Source: Leptolyngbya iicbica LK (GTDB taxonomy: Bacteria > Cyanobacteriota > Cyanobacteriia > Phormidesmidales > Phormidesmidaceae). Taken from it: a stretch of 64,000 bases of DNA. A program made the position numbers and the translations under genes. The notes under the pieces were generated by a model. That model saw nothing but the letters and a program-made list of their open reading frames with translations. It searched no databases and was not told the DNA's origin. Of this stretch, positions 17,832 through 26,941 are shown piece after piece. The stretch's first letter is position 1, and each line of letters begins with the position of its first letter. The stretch covers positions 71,071 to 135,070 of the forward strand of contig NZ_QVFV01000001.1 in the NCBI RefSeq assembly GCF_004212215.1, written 5' to 3'.

Positions 17832-18893
17832 ATGGCTCAACGATTAGAAACGCATGTGTACCCGGTTCTGTGGCACGAAGATCATGTCTTGCTGATTGAC
17901 CAAAGAAAGCTGCCCAAAGAATATTCGGTCGTTTCCATTAGCCGTTGTGAAGATATTTTGACGGCGATCGCCTCCCGCATTGTGCGCGGTGGGCCAGCAT
18001 TAGGCATGGCGGCGGCTTATGGGCTGTATCTGGGTGCCACCACCATTCAAACCGACGACCGCACAGCGTTTCTCGAACGGTTAGAAGCGATCGCCGAACA
18101 GCTCAAGAGCGTCCGCCCCGACAAGGCCAATCTGCTCTGGTCAGTCGATTATCTGGTCAAGCAGGTGCAGCAGAGCAGCGCCAGCGTTGATGAGCTTAAA
18201 GCCAACTTGTTGAAACAGGCCCAAAAAATTCAGCAAGAGGACTGGGAAATCTGTGTCGCGATCGGCAAACATGGCCTCGCCGCGTTACCGCAAACGCCTG
18301 CCAAACTGACCCTCTACACCCACTGTAATCACGGGGCGTTAGCGACTTCGGGCTTTGGCACTTCCCTGGGCATCGTTCGCACCGCCTGGCAAGAGTCGCG
18401 GTTGGAAAAAGTGATCGCCGGGGAAACGCGGCCTTGGCTGCAGGGCTCCCGCCTCACGGCGTGGGAATGCGTGCAAGAGCAAATTCCCGTCACGATTGTC
18501 ACCGACAGCATGGCTGCCCACTGCATGAAACGGGGCATGGTAGATGCCGTCGTGGTGGGAGCCGATCGCATCGCGGTCAATGGTGACACGGTGAATAAAA
18601 TTGGCACCTATGCCCTCGCGATCGCCGCTAAAGCGCACAACTTGCCCTTCCTGGTGGCGGCTCCGTTATCGACCGTAGACTTCGGACTGGCGACCGGGGA
18701 CGGCCTCGACATTGCCCAGGGCCAAGGTACCGATGTTTGCCGCCTGGGCGATACGGTCACCTGTCCCGAAGACGTGGCGACCTACAATCCCCTGGCTGAT
18801 GTCACCCCCGCTGACCTGATTACGGCGATCGTCACCGAGCATGGGGCGATCGCCCCGGCTGACCTCGCTAACTTTGCCCAGCGTCAAGCCTGA
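17832..18893 (+). CDS. mtnA: S-methyl-5-thioribose-1-phosphate isomerase
   Basis: MtnA converts methylthioribose-1-phosphate to methylthioribulose-1-phosphate in the methionine salvage pathway. The product is 353 residues, normal for the family. Signatures include IVRGGPALGMAAAYG near residues 50-64, THCNHGALATSGFGTSLG with the catalytic Cys (about residue 160), ETRPWLQGSRLTAWE, and VVVGADRIAVNGDTVNKIGTY with the catalytic Asp. It is homologous to eIF2B-like proteins, but the RGGPA and ETRP motifs point to MtnA. Its 3' end overlaps the convergent cysteine synthase gene by 10 bases. No other methionine-salvage gene is nearby. Confidence 0.96.
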   Translation: MAQRLETHVYPVLWHEDHVLLIDQRKLPKEYSVVSISRCEDILTAIASRIVRGGPALGMAAAYGLYLGATTIQTDDRTAFLERLEAIAEQLKSVRPDKANLLWSVDYLVKQVQQSSASVDELKANLLKQAQKIQQEDWEICVAIGKHGLAALPQTPAKLTLYTHCNHGALATSGFGTSLGIVRTAWQESRLEKVIAGETRPWLQGSRLTAWECVQEQIPVTIVTDSMAAHCMKRGMVDAVVVGADRIAVNGDTVNKIGTYALAIAAKAHNLPFLVAAPLSTVDFGLATGDGLDIAQGQGTDVCRLGDTVTCPEDVATYNPLADVTPADLITAIVTEHGAIAPADLANFAQRQA

Positions 18894-19885
18894 AAGTTGG
18901 CAGGCAATAACTCATCTGACCAGAGGTCTTTCTGTTTAAGCCAATCGCGGCTAAACAATCGTGACTGATAGCGGGCTCCACTGTCGCACAACACCGTGAC
19001 AATGGTGTGTCCCGGCCCCATTTTTTTGGCCAGTTTCACAGCGGCCCCTACGTTGATGCCCACCGAGCCGCCCATAAAGAGCCCGTCTTTATAGAGCAAT
19101 TGGTAAACCGTTTTCAACGCTTCAGGATCCGTGACTTGAATGGCATCATCCGCCGGAGCTCCCTGCATGTTAGCGGTGACTCGGCCATTGCCAATGCCCT
19201 CGGTGATCGAGTTGCCTGATGAGCTGATTTCCCCCGTTTTGACGTAACTGTAGAGCCCACTGCCCATCGGATCTGCCACCACACACTGAATATCAGGATT
19301 TTGATCTTTGAAGAACATGGCAGTCCCCGCATAGGTGCCCCCGGTTCCCGTCGCGGCCACCCAGGCATCCACCTTACCGTCGGTCTGAGTCCAAATTTCG
19401 GGACCCGTGGTTTCATAATGGGCGCGGCGATTGGCCAAATTATCAAACTGGTTGGCCCACACTGCATTCGGGGTCTCCTCCGCAATGCGTGCCGAGACTT
19501 TCACATAGTTATTGGGGTTTTTATAAGGCACTGCAGGCACCGGACGGACTTCTGCTCCGAGAGTACGCAGCATGTCCATTTTTTCTTGAGATTGAGTATC
19601 GGGAATCACGATCAGGCACTTGTAACCCTTGGCGTTGCAAATGTGAGCCAGCCCGATACCTGTATTCCCGGCGGTGCCTTCCACCACGGTGCCACCGGGA
19701 TGCAGTACTCCCCGTTCTTCGGCATCTTTGATGATGTAGAGTGCAGCCCGATCCTTCACCGATCCACCGGGATTCAGAAACTCCGCCTTACCGAGAATTT
19801 CGCAGCCCGTTTCTTCGCTAAAACTGTTCAGCCGAATCAGGGGAGTGTTGCCTACGGTGCCGACAAAGCCTTGTTTGATATCCAT
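18884..19885 (-). CDS. PLP-dependent cysteine synthase family protein
   Basis: This beta-family PLP enzyme is expected to make cysteine from O-acetylserine and sulfide. It has 333 residues. The PLP lysine lies in NPGGSVKDRAAL (about residue 44), the substrate loop is EGTAGNTGIGLA, and ATGTGGTYAG binds the cofactor phosphate. The substrate loop reads EGTAGNT rather than the EPTSGNT of classical CysK, and the C-terminus is extended (SRLFSRDWL). That places it nearer the cysteine synthase 2/Mcy1-like branch also found in fungi than bacterial CysK. A cystathionine-synthase-like role cannot be excluded. It is convergent with mtnA and has no sulfur-assimilation neighbours. Confidence 0.88.
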   Translation of the reverse strand: MDIKQGFVGTVGNTPLIRLNSFSEETGCEILGKAEFLNPGGSVKDRAALYIIKDAEERGVLHPGGTVVEGTAGNTGIGLAHICNAKGYKCLIVIPDTQSQEKMDMLRTLGAEVRPVPAVPYKNPNNYVKVSARIAEETPNAVWANQFDNLANRRAHYETTGPEIWTQTDGKVDAWVAATGTGGTYAGTAMFFKDQNPDIQCVVADPMGSGLYSYVKTGEISSSGNSITEGIGNGRVTANMQGAPADDAIQVTDPEALKTVYQLLYKDGLFMGGSVGINVGAAVKLAKKMGPGHTIVTVLCDSGARYQSRLFSRDWLKQKDLWSDELLPANFQA

Positions 19886-20125
19886 CCTGGGTGCTAACTA
19901 AAGGAGCGCAAGTCACTACATTTGCCATCCTAAAGGGTAATGGTGACAGCAACCGGGATTGAGCCGGAAATGTTGGGGCACAAACCCCCGAGGACTCAAA
20001 ACCGCTACCGAACAGCGCCACCGAGAGCGAGCTCAGACGCCACCGTCGCATTCAAAGCAGGGTGGAAATTAGGGTGAGGCATTGATTATGCTGAAGCCTG
20101 TAGCTGCTCGTTTCGGGAAAGGCAA

Positions 20126-20632
20126 ATGGTCGCTGTGCAACGCTGGTTAATTCTGCTCGTGATGGGGATTTTGAGTCTGGTCTGGATGCCGTCGGTGGCC
20201 CTGGCCCAAGCCAACAACTACGCCCCGCCGCTGTCGTTCAGCAATGCCGAACTGCGGGGACGAGACTTTCGCGGCCAAAACCTGCAGGCAGCCGAATTTT
20301 CTAATGCCAATCTATCAGAAGCTGATTTCACCGGAGCCGATGCCCGAGGCGCGATTTTTAGTGCATCGGTGGCGCGGGAAACCAACTTTCACGGGGTCGA
20401 TTTTTCCACTGGCATGTTAGATTCCAGCAATTTCACCGGGGCTGACTTTTCCGATGCGCTGCTGATCGATACGATTATGCTGCGTTCGACCTTTGACGAT
20501 GCTGACATTACGGGCGCAGACTTTTCCGGCGCGCTGCTAGACGGGGTGCAGTTCCGTAACTTGTGCGCGATCGCATCGGGCACCAATCCCCAAACTGGGG
20601 TTGCAACACGCGATTCGTTGGGCTGTCGTTAA
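20126..20632 (+). CDS. Secreted/thylakoid-lumen pentapeptide repeat protein
   Basis: The 168-residue product starts with a signal peptide ending near ALA-QA (about residue 27). Around 100 residues of A(D/N)LXX-type pentapeptide repeats follow, for example NLSEADFTGADARGAIF and NFTGADFSDALL, which fold as a right-handed quadrilateral beta-helix. The tail contains two Cys (in LCAIASG and LGC) typical of lumenal pentapeptide proteins in cyanobacteria and chloroplasts. Function in this family is unknown. GGGAAAGG lies just ahead of the ATG. The gene is convergent with the MBL-fold gene, with 4 bases between them. Confidence 0.9.
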   Translation: MVAVQRWLILLVMGILSLVWMPSVALAQANNYAPPLSFSNAELRGRDFRGQNLQAAEFSNANLSEADFTGADARGAIFSASVARETNFHGVDFSTGMLDSSNFTGADFSDALLIDTIMLRSTFDDADITGADFSGALLDGVQFRNLCAIASGTNPQTGVATRDSLGCR

Positions 20633-20636
20633 GGGC

Positions 20637-21413
20637 TTACGCCGGCACTGACCGAGGGGTGAGGGGCAGTTCGAGGCGATCGCCGACGGCGGATTCGAGA
20701 ACTTGAATGGCCTTGCCCTGAGCCGCAAACTGCTCTCGCACCGTGGCTGGCCCTCCCGAAGCCGACAGCACGGAGACAAGCAGTCCCTCGTAGGTGGTCT
20801 CTTGGGCATCGGTAGTGGGCAACATGACCTGTGGCTGTAACCAATCAGCCAATTCGTTAGCACTTTTGACCCCGCGAATGACTGGGCCCACCAGCGGCAG
20901 CGACAAAGTCAGCATGGGCGTCAGCACCACATCGACGGGTGCTTCTTGCTTCAGCGACTCGGGATGATAGCCGTGGGGCTCATAAAACAGCTTCAAACCA
21001 GTCGCGTTTTCCGTGACGATGTACCCGTTTTCTAGCAGAGTCGGACCAATGGGCGAGCCTTGAACCGCTTTCACGATCACGCCGCCGCGCGTCGTCGATT
21101 CACCATGATCGAGGGCCGTGACATCGGTAAAACCAAACTCGCGCACCACCTTCGCGGCATTGGGCGAGCCCACAACCGGAATCGATTTGTCCAGCGCTTT
21201 CAAGGTTTCAGGATGAGCGTGATCCGGCAAGCCCTGGGTCAGCAAGATAAAGTCAACGTCGCTGGGCAGGGGAATGGTTTTGGTCTTCTCGCCCTTGAAC
21301 AGCCAGTCGGCATTGCCAAAGGTCAAAGCCCCGATGAGCCAAGGGTCAACTAAAATCTTTTGGTCAGCGATTTCCCACAACCAACTGTTGTTGTCGAGCC
21401 AGGTCGTAAACAT
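20637..21413 (-). CDS. MBL-fold protein with a degenerate metal-binding motif
   Basis: This 258-residue protein has the beginning of a UlaG/YcbL-like metallo-beta-lactamase fold: WLDNNSWLWEIADQKILVDPWL followed by the loop region. The canonical HxHxDH motif reads TQGLPDHAHP (about residues 59-68), so the first two His are Gln and Leu while DH is retained. Related cyanobacterial and plant plastid proteins appear to share this change, from memory. Later regions keep FYEPHGYHP and a DVVLTPML strand. Catalysis as a two-metal hydrolase is therefore doubtful, and substrate is unknown. It is transcribed convergently with the lumenal pentapeptide gene. Confidence 0.82.
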   Translation of the reverse strand: MFTTWLDNNSWLWEIADQKILVDPWLIGALTFGNADWLFKGEKTKTIPLPSDVDFILLTQGLPDHAHPETLKALDKSIPVVGSPNAAKVVREFGFTDVTALDHGESTTRGGVIVKAVQGSPIGPTLLENGYIVTENATGLKLFYEPHGYHPESLKQEAPVDVVLTPMLTLSLPLVGPVIRGVKSANELADWLQPQVMLPTTDAQETTYEGLLVSVLSASGGPATVREQFAAQGKAIQVLESAVGDRLELPLTPRSVPA

Positions 21414-21555
21414 GACAAGCCAGGTTTTACATCTCTTTACAGTCTAAAGGGTTGGTGGCGTTATGGTCGCGATCGCTCACCAGCGGTGAGCCTGTTGGCA
21501 GATGATGGATGGTGTTTGAGGCGCTGTTAAAGCGTTTTTGAGTCAGGTAGCCGCA

Positions 21556-22515
21556 ATGTCTGAGCCTTCCAAATCACTCCCAAAGCTAGCGGCAAGACTA
21601 TTTGCGGAGACGGGCGATCGCGCTGCGTTTATCCAGTCCTTGACCGCCCCACAGCCACTCGCGCCAAGCATTTTGTGGACCCGCCCAAAGCCACCAGATC
21701 TGGACTGGCCCACGCTGCCGTCGTTGTCCTGGCAACCGAGCCAAGTGGATCGGCTAGCGGGCGATCACCGTCCCGGTCAGCATCCGCTGCACGAGCAGGG
21801 CTATTACTATTGCCTAGATTTTTCGTCAGTGTTCGCGGTGTCGCTGCTGCAAGCGATCGCCGAACCCATCGAAGTGGCGATCGACCTTTGTGCGGCTCCC
21901 GGTGGCAAAAGCCTATGCACCTGGGTCATGCAAACCCCCCAGCGGTTACTGTGCAACGAAGTGATTCGCAAGCGGGTCAAAATTCTGATTGCCAATCTCA
22001 AACGCTGCGGGGCGATGGAGGCGATCGTACTTAACCAAGATCCCGCCGTTTTAGCAGAGCATTTGCCCTACTCAGCGCAGCTCGTACTGGTGGATGCCCC
22101 CTGCTCCGGTCAATCACTGTTAGCCAAAGGCCAAGAGGTGCCCGGTTGCTTTCACAAGGTCACCATCAATCGCAACGCTAATCGACAAAAGCGGATTTTG
22201 GCCAACGCGGCTCAACTGGTTCAAGCCAACGGCTATCTGCTGTACTCAACCTGCACCTACGCACCGCAGGAAAACGAACAAGTTTGCCAGTGGTTTCTCA
22301 AACGATTTCCTGACTTTCAAGCCGTTCCGGTGAAGGCGATGGCGGCATTTCAGTCGCATCTTACCCCGTCGCCCTGCTATCGCCTCTGGCCGCAATCTGG
22401 CTTGGGGGCAGGGGCGTTTGCCATGTTGTTGCAGCGCCAACAAGGAAGCCGTCAACCGCTCAATGAAGATTTTTTGGCACAGTCGCAATTCAAACTGCAT
22501 CCCAAAAACCTTTGA
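21556..22515 (+). CDS. RsmB/NOP2-family RNA (cytosine-5) methyltransferase
   Basis: This SAM-dependent enzyme should make m5C in rRNA or tRNA. The 319-residue product contains motif I DLCAAPGGKSL, motif IV DAPCSG with one catalytic Cys, and motif VI YSTCTYAPQENE with the nucleophile Cys. Both cysteines required by m5C RNA methyltransferases are therefore present. It lacks the N-terminal NusB-like domain of RsmB and has only a short 60-residue leader, so it may be a YebU/RsmF-like or NSUN-like branch. The start is the ATG at 21556; a TTG at 21538 is an alternative. The exact RNA target cannot be named. Confidence 0.92.
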   Translation: MSEPSKSLPKLAARLFAETGDRAAFIQSLTAPQPLAPSILWTRPKPPDLDWPTLPSLSWQPSQVDRLAGDHRPGQHPLHEQGYYYCLDFSSVFAVSLLQAIAEPIEVAIDLCAAPGGKSLCTWVMQTPQRLLCNEVIRKRVKILIANLKRCGAMEAIVLNQDPAVLAEHLPYSAQLVLVDAPCSGQSLLAKGQEVPGCFHKVTINRNANRQKRILANAAQLVQANGYLLYSTCTYAPQENEQVCQWFLKRFPDFQAVPVKAMAAFQSHLTPSPCYRLWPQSGLGAGAFAMLLQRQQGSRQPLNEDFLAQSQFKLHPKNL

Positions 22516-22547
22516 CATCAAGCAATTGACGGCTTTGAGGCCATGAC

Positions 22548-22568
22548 GGTTGTCTTTACCGGACAACC
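22548..22568. terminator. Possible bidirectional hairpin between convergent genes
   Basis: GGTTGTC and GACAACC form a 7-bp stem with a 7-base loop between two convergent genes. There is no U-run, so terminator activity is uncertain. Confidence 0.4.
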
Positions 22569-22607
22569 ATCAGGGTAGGGGGACGATGTGGCGTCACCCC
22601 GCCCCGA

Positions 22608-24353
22608 TTATTCTGCGATCCGCGAGACTTGGGGGGCATCTTCAGCCGCAACGGCTTCCAATGCCTGCATCTCGAAGCTGGCAGTCGGGGTATTGAAATC
22701 GACGCGCAGTGGGAACGCCACCGGATTGCTGGAATCTACAGCAGGGTTGATTTCGCTCACCGTGAACTGAGTCACCCCGCCATTCACCAAGCGATCGCCC
22801 AGCTGATCCGCATAATCGCTGAAACTCAGGATATCGCCAGGGCTAAAGTCGCCTAACACAATCCCGTCAACCGACACCTCGAAGGTGTCATCGGCATCAA
22901 TTCCCGTGGGGAAGCCGCTGACTCGGGTAAAGACAGAATCATCGGCTTCGCCCACACCGGTCATGCCCGGAAATACGCGACTAGCGACACCGACCGGCAC
23001 ATCGCGTGACGTCATGGTGTATTCAAACCCGTCAGCAGCTGGGGGATCAACCCAACGACCTGAGGGGACGTTGTTGAAGACAAAGACGCCGATCGCAATA
23101 AAGCGCGTGGGCAAAACGGGACGAAACTGGTTGCTCCCATCATTGGGGTTCACTACGATGCCGTCATCATCATCATCATCGTCATCGTCATCGTCGTCAT
23201 CGTCGTCGTCATCGTTGTCATCGTCGCCGTCGTCATCACCGACTAGGCCATCGTCGTCATCGTCATCGTCGTTATCGCCGAAATCATCGTCGTCACTATC
23301 AGAGATGCCGCCAATGAGACCATCATCGTCGTCGCTCAAGTCATCATCTAGGTCATCATCGTCGTCGAAGTCATCGTCATATTCGATGTCGTCGAAAGCG
23401 GGCAGATTGATAATGGCGATGTTGTTAAAGATGCTGATGGACTCAATGCGAGTGCTGCTGGTAAACGCGCGACTCACCAACACGCGATCGTTCACCTCGA
23501 CAATGTCATCATCGTCGAAGTTATCGCTTTCGAAATCATCATCAAAATCATCATCATCAAAATCCCGGTTGGGACTTCCCCCCCGAGCAAATAAGCCCGG
23601 TGGCGCAAAGATGTTGCCATCCTCAAAGGAAAATTCCACCGAGTCCGCTTCGTAGCTCACGCCTTCCCGCACCGCTTCATACTCGCTAGCCGGAATGAAA
23701 TTGTTGAGGACGATTTGATCAACCGCTTCGCTAGTACCCTCTTGATATTGCACCAGAGTTACAGGAGTACGCCGACGCACAACGCCCACGCCCGATGCTT
23801 TTGTGACAAATCCGGTTTCACGCAGAATGTAGTTTTCCGCCCGATATTCGTTGAACGGATCACCGCCCATCGTGAGCATGTCAGGGCTGAGCACCTCAAA
23901 CTGCAGTTCAGTCGGCACGTTCACAAATTGCGCACCAGAGGGACCGATCGCTCGAAAAGACAAAGTCCCCAGCATTTCGCCCTGAGCACCGACAAAATTA
24001 TCGGCAAAGCCATTCTCTTCGGTAGCCGATAAGCCATTGCCGCCAATGCTAATCGTTGGGAGTGTGCTGAGGCGAAAGATCGCATCGGCGGGAATATTAC
24101 CCCGACGGGTTTCGATCATTAAGGTGCCGTCATCGAGCTCGCTGTTGTAAATAACCGCACGGGTGTCGGTCGCATTGGGCGTTTGGCTATTGTCGATAGT
24201 GCCGTCTGTAGGCACGAAGATTTCAGCATCGTTGAGGACAACGCCGCCGCCGGTGACTCGGAGCTGCGCCCAGCCAGGGCTAGCTGCCATTGCCAGGGCC
24301 AGACTACTGGCCAATCCCACGAGAGGAACTGTGCGTGATCGAGAAAAACTCAT
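22608..24353 (-). CDS. Secreted aspartate-rich protein of unknown function
   Basis: The product is about 581 residues. A signal peptide ends near GWA-QL (about residue 29). Residues about 30-260 are beta-rich, with no recognised family. Several Asp-rich stretches follow (about residues 260-300, 320-390); the longest is a nearly pure Asp run of about 17 residues encoded around 23161-23210. A beta-rich C-terminal domain of about 180 residues closes the protein. The acid tract could bind Ca2+ or other cations, but this is inference from composition. The start at 24353 is set by AAAGGAGTT about 8 bases upstream. It lies downstream of an SLH porin on the same strand, separated by about 240 bases. 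Confidence 0.75.
   Translation of the reverse strand: MSFSRSRTVPLVGLASSLALAMAASPGWAQLRVTGGGVVLNDAEIFVPTDGTIDNSQTPNATDTRAVIYNSELDDGTLMIETRRGNIPADAIFRLSTLPTISIGGNGLSATEENGFADNFVGAQGEMLGTLSFRAIGPSGAQFVNVPTELQFEVLSPDMLTMGGDPFNEYRAENYILRETGFVTKASGVGVVRRRTPVTLVQYQEGTSEAVDQIVLNNFIPASEYEAVREGVSYEADSVEFSFEDGNIFAPPGLFARGGSPNRDFDDDDFDDDFESDNFDDDDIVEVNDRVLVSRAFTSSTRIESISIFNNIAIINLPAFDDIEYDDDFDDDDDLDDDLSDDDDGLIGGISDSDDDDFGDNDDDDDDDGLVGDDDGDDDNDDDDDDDDDDDDDDDDDGIVVNPNDGSNQFRPVLPTRFIAIGVFVFNNVPSGRWVDPPAADGFEYTMTSRDVPVGVASRVFPGMTGVGEADDSVFTRVSGFPTGIDADDTFEVSVDGIVLGDFSPGDILSFSDYADQLGDRLVNGGVTQFTVSEINPAVDSSNPVAFPLRVDFNTPTASFEMQALEAVAAEDAPQVSRIAE
23161..23290 (-). repeat. GAT/GAC trinucleotide tract encoding poly-Asp
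   Basis: On the plus strand this is a run of TCA/TCG triplets (ATCATCATCGTCATCG type) interrupted only by a few other codons. It keeps frame with the host gene, so repeat-length changes would alter the Asp run without shifting the frame. Confidence 0.9.
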
Positions 24354-24591
24354 ATGCCGAACTCCTTTAACAGTGCTCAAATTTGGGGACAAGGGGGTTA
24401 ATGGGTGTAATTTTTAACTCAAAATACTCAGACGGGCTCGCAATTGGCAACCGACAAAACCGTTAGGTTTACCAGACGTAACCTCGGCCACTAGGGTTCC
24501 GCACAAGCCAAAATCACTTTTCATCCAATGTGCTTTGGCTAGTCAAAAAAGCAACTGCCGGTTACCAGCGTTATGCCTGAGCAAGCGATCG

Positions 24592-26475
24592 CTAAAACCG
24601 GAACGTCGTTCTTAACGCGCCGATAGTAATCGTGTCGCTGCCTGCCGTGTTGTCAGGATTAACCAACACAATCACGCCAGGGGTGAGGCTGATATTGTCA
24701 GTCATCTGATAGCGATAAAACGCCTCGATATGCAAGGTGGCATCGGGTTGCCCCCCCGGATCGCCCAAATTACCCGCCAGCAAGTCTGGAATATTTTGCC
24801 CTTGGCGCAGATCGCTGTCAGTAATGCGCGGAGGTTGCCCCACATACAGCCCGCCTAAATTCCCTGGACCAAATAGGTCTGGAAAGTTCAAAAAGGTCAT
24901 CCAGTTCACCGTTTCCACCGAACCGTCTTCTCCGGGCGTGACGGAGGTGGTGTACCCCCCCCAACCGCCGATGGTGAATCGAGGCGTCACGTCCCATTCG
25001 ACCGTAGCGCCAAAAGCATTGGTCGTGAGGGCATCGCCAGCAGAGAGTTGGCTATCGCCAATGCCGGTGCCAATGTTGCCGTTTTCGCTATAGCTGTTGA
25101 CGTAGTTCAACGCCAGGTCAACCGTGTCAAGGGGAGAGGCCGTGAGCTGAAAGCCCAAGGTGCGATCGCCCGCCAACAAGCCCGTATCTTCGCCAGGGTC
25201 GTTACCATCCGCCACGGCATAGACCCCTTGCAGACTCAGCCGATCAATAATTTGCCAGTCAAACCCGACCCCAGTGTCGCCATTGCCAATACTGAGAATG
25301 GGATTGCGTTGCGCCAGCAAAGACAGCGGGCCAGAACCGGCTCCTTCGGCTTCACTCGGCCCGCGAAAGACACTGACCTGGTTGACGCCAGCCGCCCCCG
25401 CGACCAGCGCAAAGCGATCGCCGATCAAGCGGCGATAGGTCAAATCCGTGAGCTCAACACTCAAGTCGGTTTCCCCTTCGTAAGCCAGGCGAATGTTGTT
25501 GGTGAGACCGAGCGCCCCGTTGCTGCCGGGATCAAATAGACTGTTGCCCTGCCCTGCCTGCAAGCTAATGAGCAGCAGATCGCGGCGACTCAAGCGACTG
25601 AGTAAAGACAACTGAGCATTTGAGTAAAACGTCAGGCTACCACCGCCGGGATCCTCCGTTTCAGCCACGCCATCGACGGGAAAGAAGTCTGCGGTGTTAT
25701 TTGAGCGGCCTTGGAGGCCAAACACGACCTGCCCAAAGAGTCGAGTGGTAGAAGAGAACTGATTGGCCCGCAATTCTGCAACCGTGGCCTCCAGTTCATC
25801 CACTCGGGTCGTCAGCTCGGTATCAAATTCCTGCACCAAAGCTGCCACCGTTTCTTGATCTTCCGGCAGCAGCCTCACCACTTGATCCAGACAGGCATTC
25901 AACGCGGCGGCAAACTCATATCGAGTCATCGCGCGATCGCCCCGAAAAGTGCTGTCAGGATAGCCTTCTAAACAACCATAGTCCTCGACCAATGACTGCA
26001 CTGCGCCAAAGGACCAATGATCGGGGTTGATGTCAGATAATTCGTTAACCGTGACCGTTTGCGCCACAGGCCGCGGATTACGAAGCTCTAAGGCAGGCTC
26101 AGGCTGCGCAGTATCCGTACGCTCAGTTGGCGAGTCATCAGCGCTCCCAGATGACGTTGACTCAGCATTCGGCGTCAGCCAAATATCCGTAGTCCCCCCA
26201 GTATTCTGCCCGGTTGTTTCGGTTTCTAAATCGGTGAACGGCAGCCCCGCCATGAGGGCAGCGTCCCTGGCGGACAGGGGTGACAAGTCGGTGAGCTGGG
26301 GCAGGGTCGCCGACGAGATGGACTGATCAGCCGCCGCGTCAGTCAGCGGTCGGTGAGTAGTCACAAGGTCATTTAGCGATGCAGTTGTCGGGGCTGCGAT
26401 CGCGCTTGGACTAGCCCAAACGCCCACAGCCAGCGTCATCGCACCCCAAAGCGGTCCGTTGAAGGTCATCGACAT
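24592..26475 (-). CDS. SLH-domain carbohydrate/iron-type outer-membrane porin (SomA/OprB family)
   Basis: This is a major cyanobacterial-type porin, 627 residues. A signal peptide (about 1-30) is followed by a 100-residue acidic linker and one SLH domain: LSDINPDHWSFGAVQSL, then YPDSTFRGDRAMTRYEFAAALN at about 150-200. SLH domains anchor such porins to the peptidoglycan layer. A short coiled coil (ELTTRVDELEATVAELRAN) precedes the barrel. The C-terminal 380 residues show alternating beta-strands and end in TTFRF, a terminal aromatic signature for Bam recognition. The start at 26475 has GAGGA 5 bases upstream. It probably forms a diffusion channel; the solute is not visible. Confidence 0.92.
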   Translation of the reverse strand: MSMTFNGPLWGAMTLAVGVWASPSAIAAPTTASLNDLVTTHRPLTDAAADQSISSATLPQLTDLSPLSARDAALMAGLPFTDLETETTGQNTGGTTDIWLTPNAESTSSGSADDSPTERTDTAQPEPALELRNPRPVAQTVTVNELSDINPDHWSFGAVQSLVEDYGCLEGYPDSTFRGDRAMTRYEFAAALNACLDQVVRLLPEDQETVAALVQEFDTELTTRVDELEATVAELRANQFSSTTRLFGQVVFGLQGRSNNTADFFPVDGVAETEDPGGGSLTFYSNAQLSLLSRLSRRDLLLISLQAGQGNSLFDPGSNGALGLTNNIRLAYEGETDLSVELTDLTYRRLIGDRFALVAGAAGVNQVSVFRGPSEAEGAGSGPLSLLAQRNPILSIGNGDTGVGFDWQIIDRLSLQGVYAVADGNDPGEDTGLLAGDRTLGFQLTASPLDTVDLALNYVNSYSENGNIGTGIGDSQLSAGDALTTNAFGATVEWDVTPRFTIGGWGGYTTSVTPGEDGSVETVNWMTFLNFPDLFGPGNLGGLYVGQPPRITDSDLRQGQNIPDLLAGNLGDPGGQPDATLHIEAFYRYQMTDNISLTPGVIVLVNPDNTAGSDTITIGALRTTFRF

Positions 26476-26493
26476 GGTTTCCTCACACAGCAT

Positions 26494-26941
26494 TCAATCG
26501 GAAAAGACAAACCCTGACGCCATCTCCCACCCAGAACCCAGGCAAATGCTGTCAGAGTTTCCTCGGTTGCTGTAAATGTATAAGATCTAACTCGTTCAAG
26601 CCAGTCTATCCAACCCTTTTTTTTGACTTGCGGCTCAAGTCAGTGGCATCTCCAGACCAGCAAAGCCATCTTTCATGAGCCCCAAGTCGCTTCGGGGTCG
26701 CATCTTGAGCCCTGAGAAGGTAGCGTAAACTTTACACAGTAATTTTGTACACGTGAACGGTTTGCAGCATTTCAGCAGCAGCACGCAACACTCAGTATGC
26801 CGGGCTACCTGATCGCGATCGCTCCGACCTTTGTCAGAGCCTCAGTTCATCGAGTACTATTAACGAGCATCTAGCAATAATCACTAATTTAAGCGCTCAA
26901 TAATTGAGCTTTCACTTAGCAAATAATCATATTTATTAATT
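26494..26941. other. Divergent intergenic region, 448 bases, AT-rich
   Basis: The spacer between the porin and the glycosyltransferase gene holds no convincing gene. It contains a run of eight T at about 26616-26623 on the plus strand and a strongly AT-rich final 100 bases. No operator or riboswitch was recognised. Confidence 0.5.

Noticed and set aside
23161..23290. CRISPR-like or satellite array
   Set aside because: The repetition is a trinucleotide codon tract within a gene, with no spacers.
22885..23655. Plus-strand Ser-rich frame of 256 codons
   Set aside because: It is the antisense shadow of the Asp-codon tract; TCA/TCG complement gives poly-Ser.
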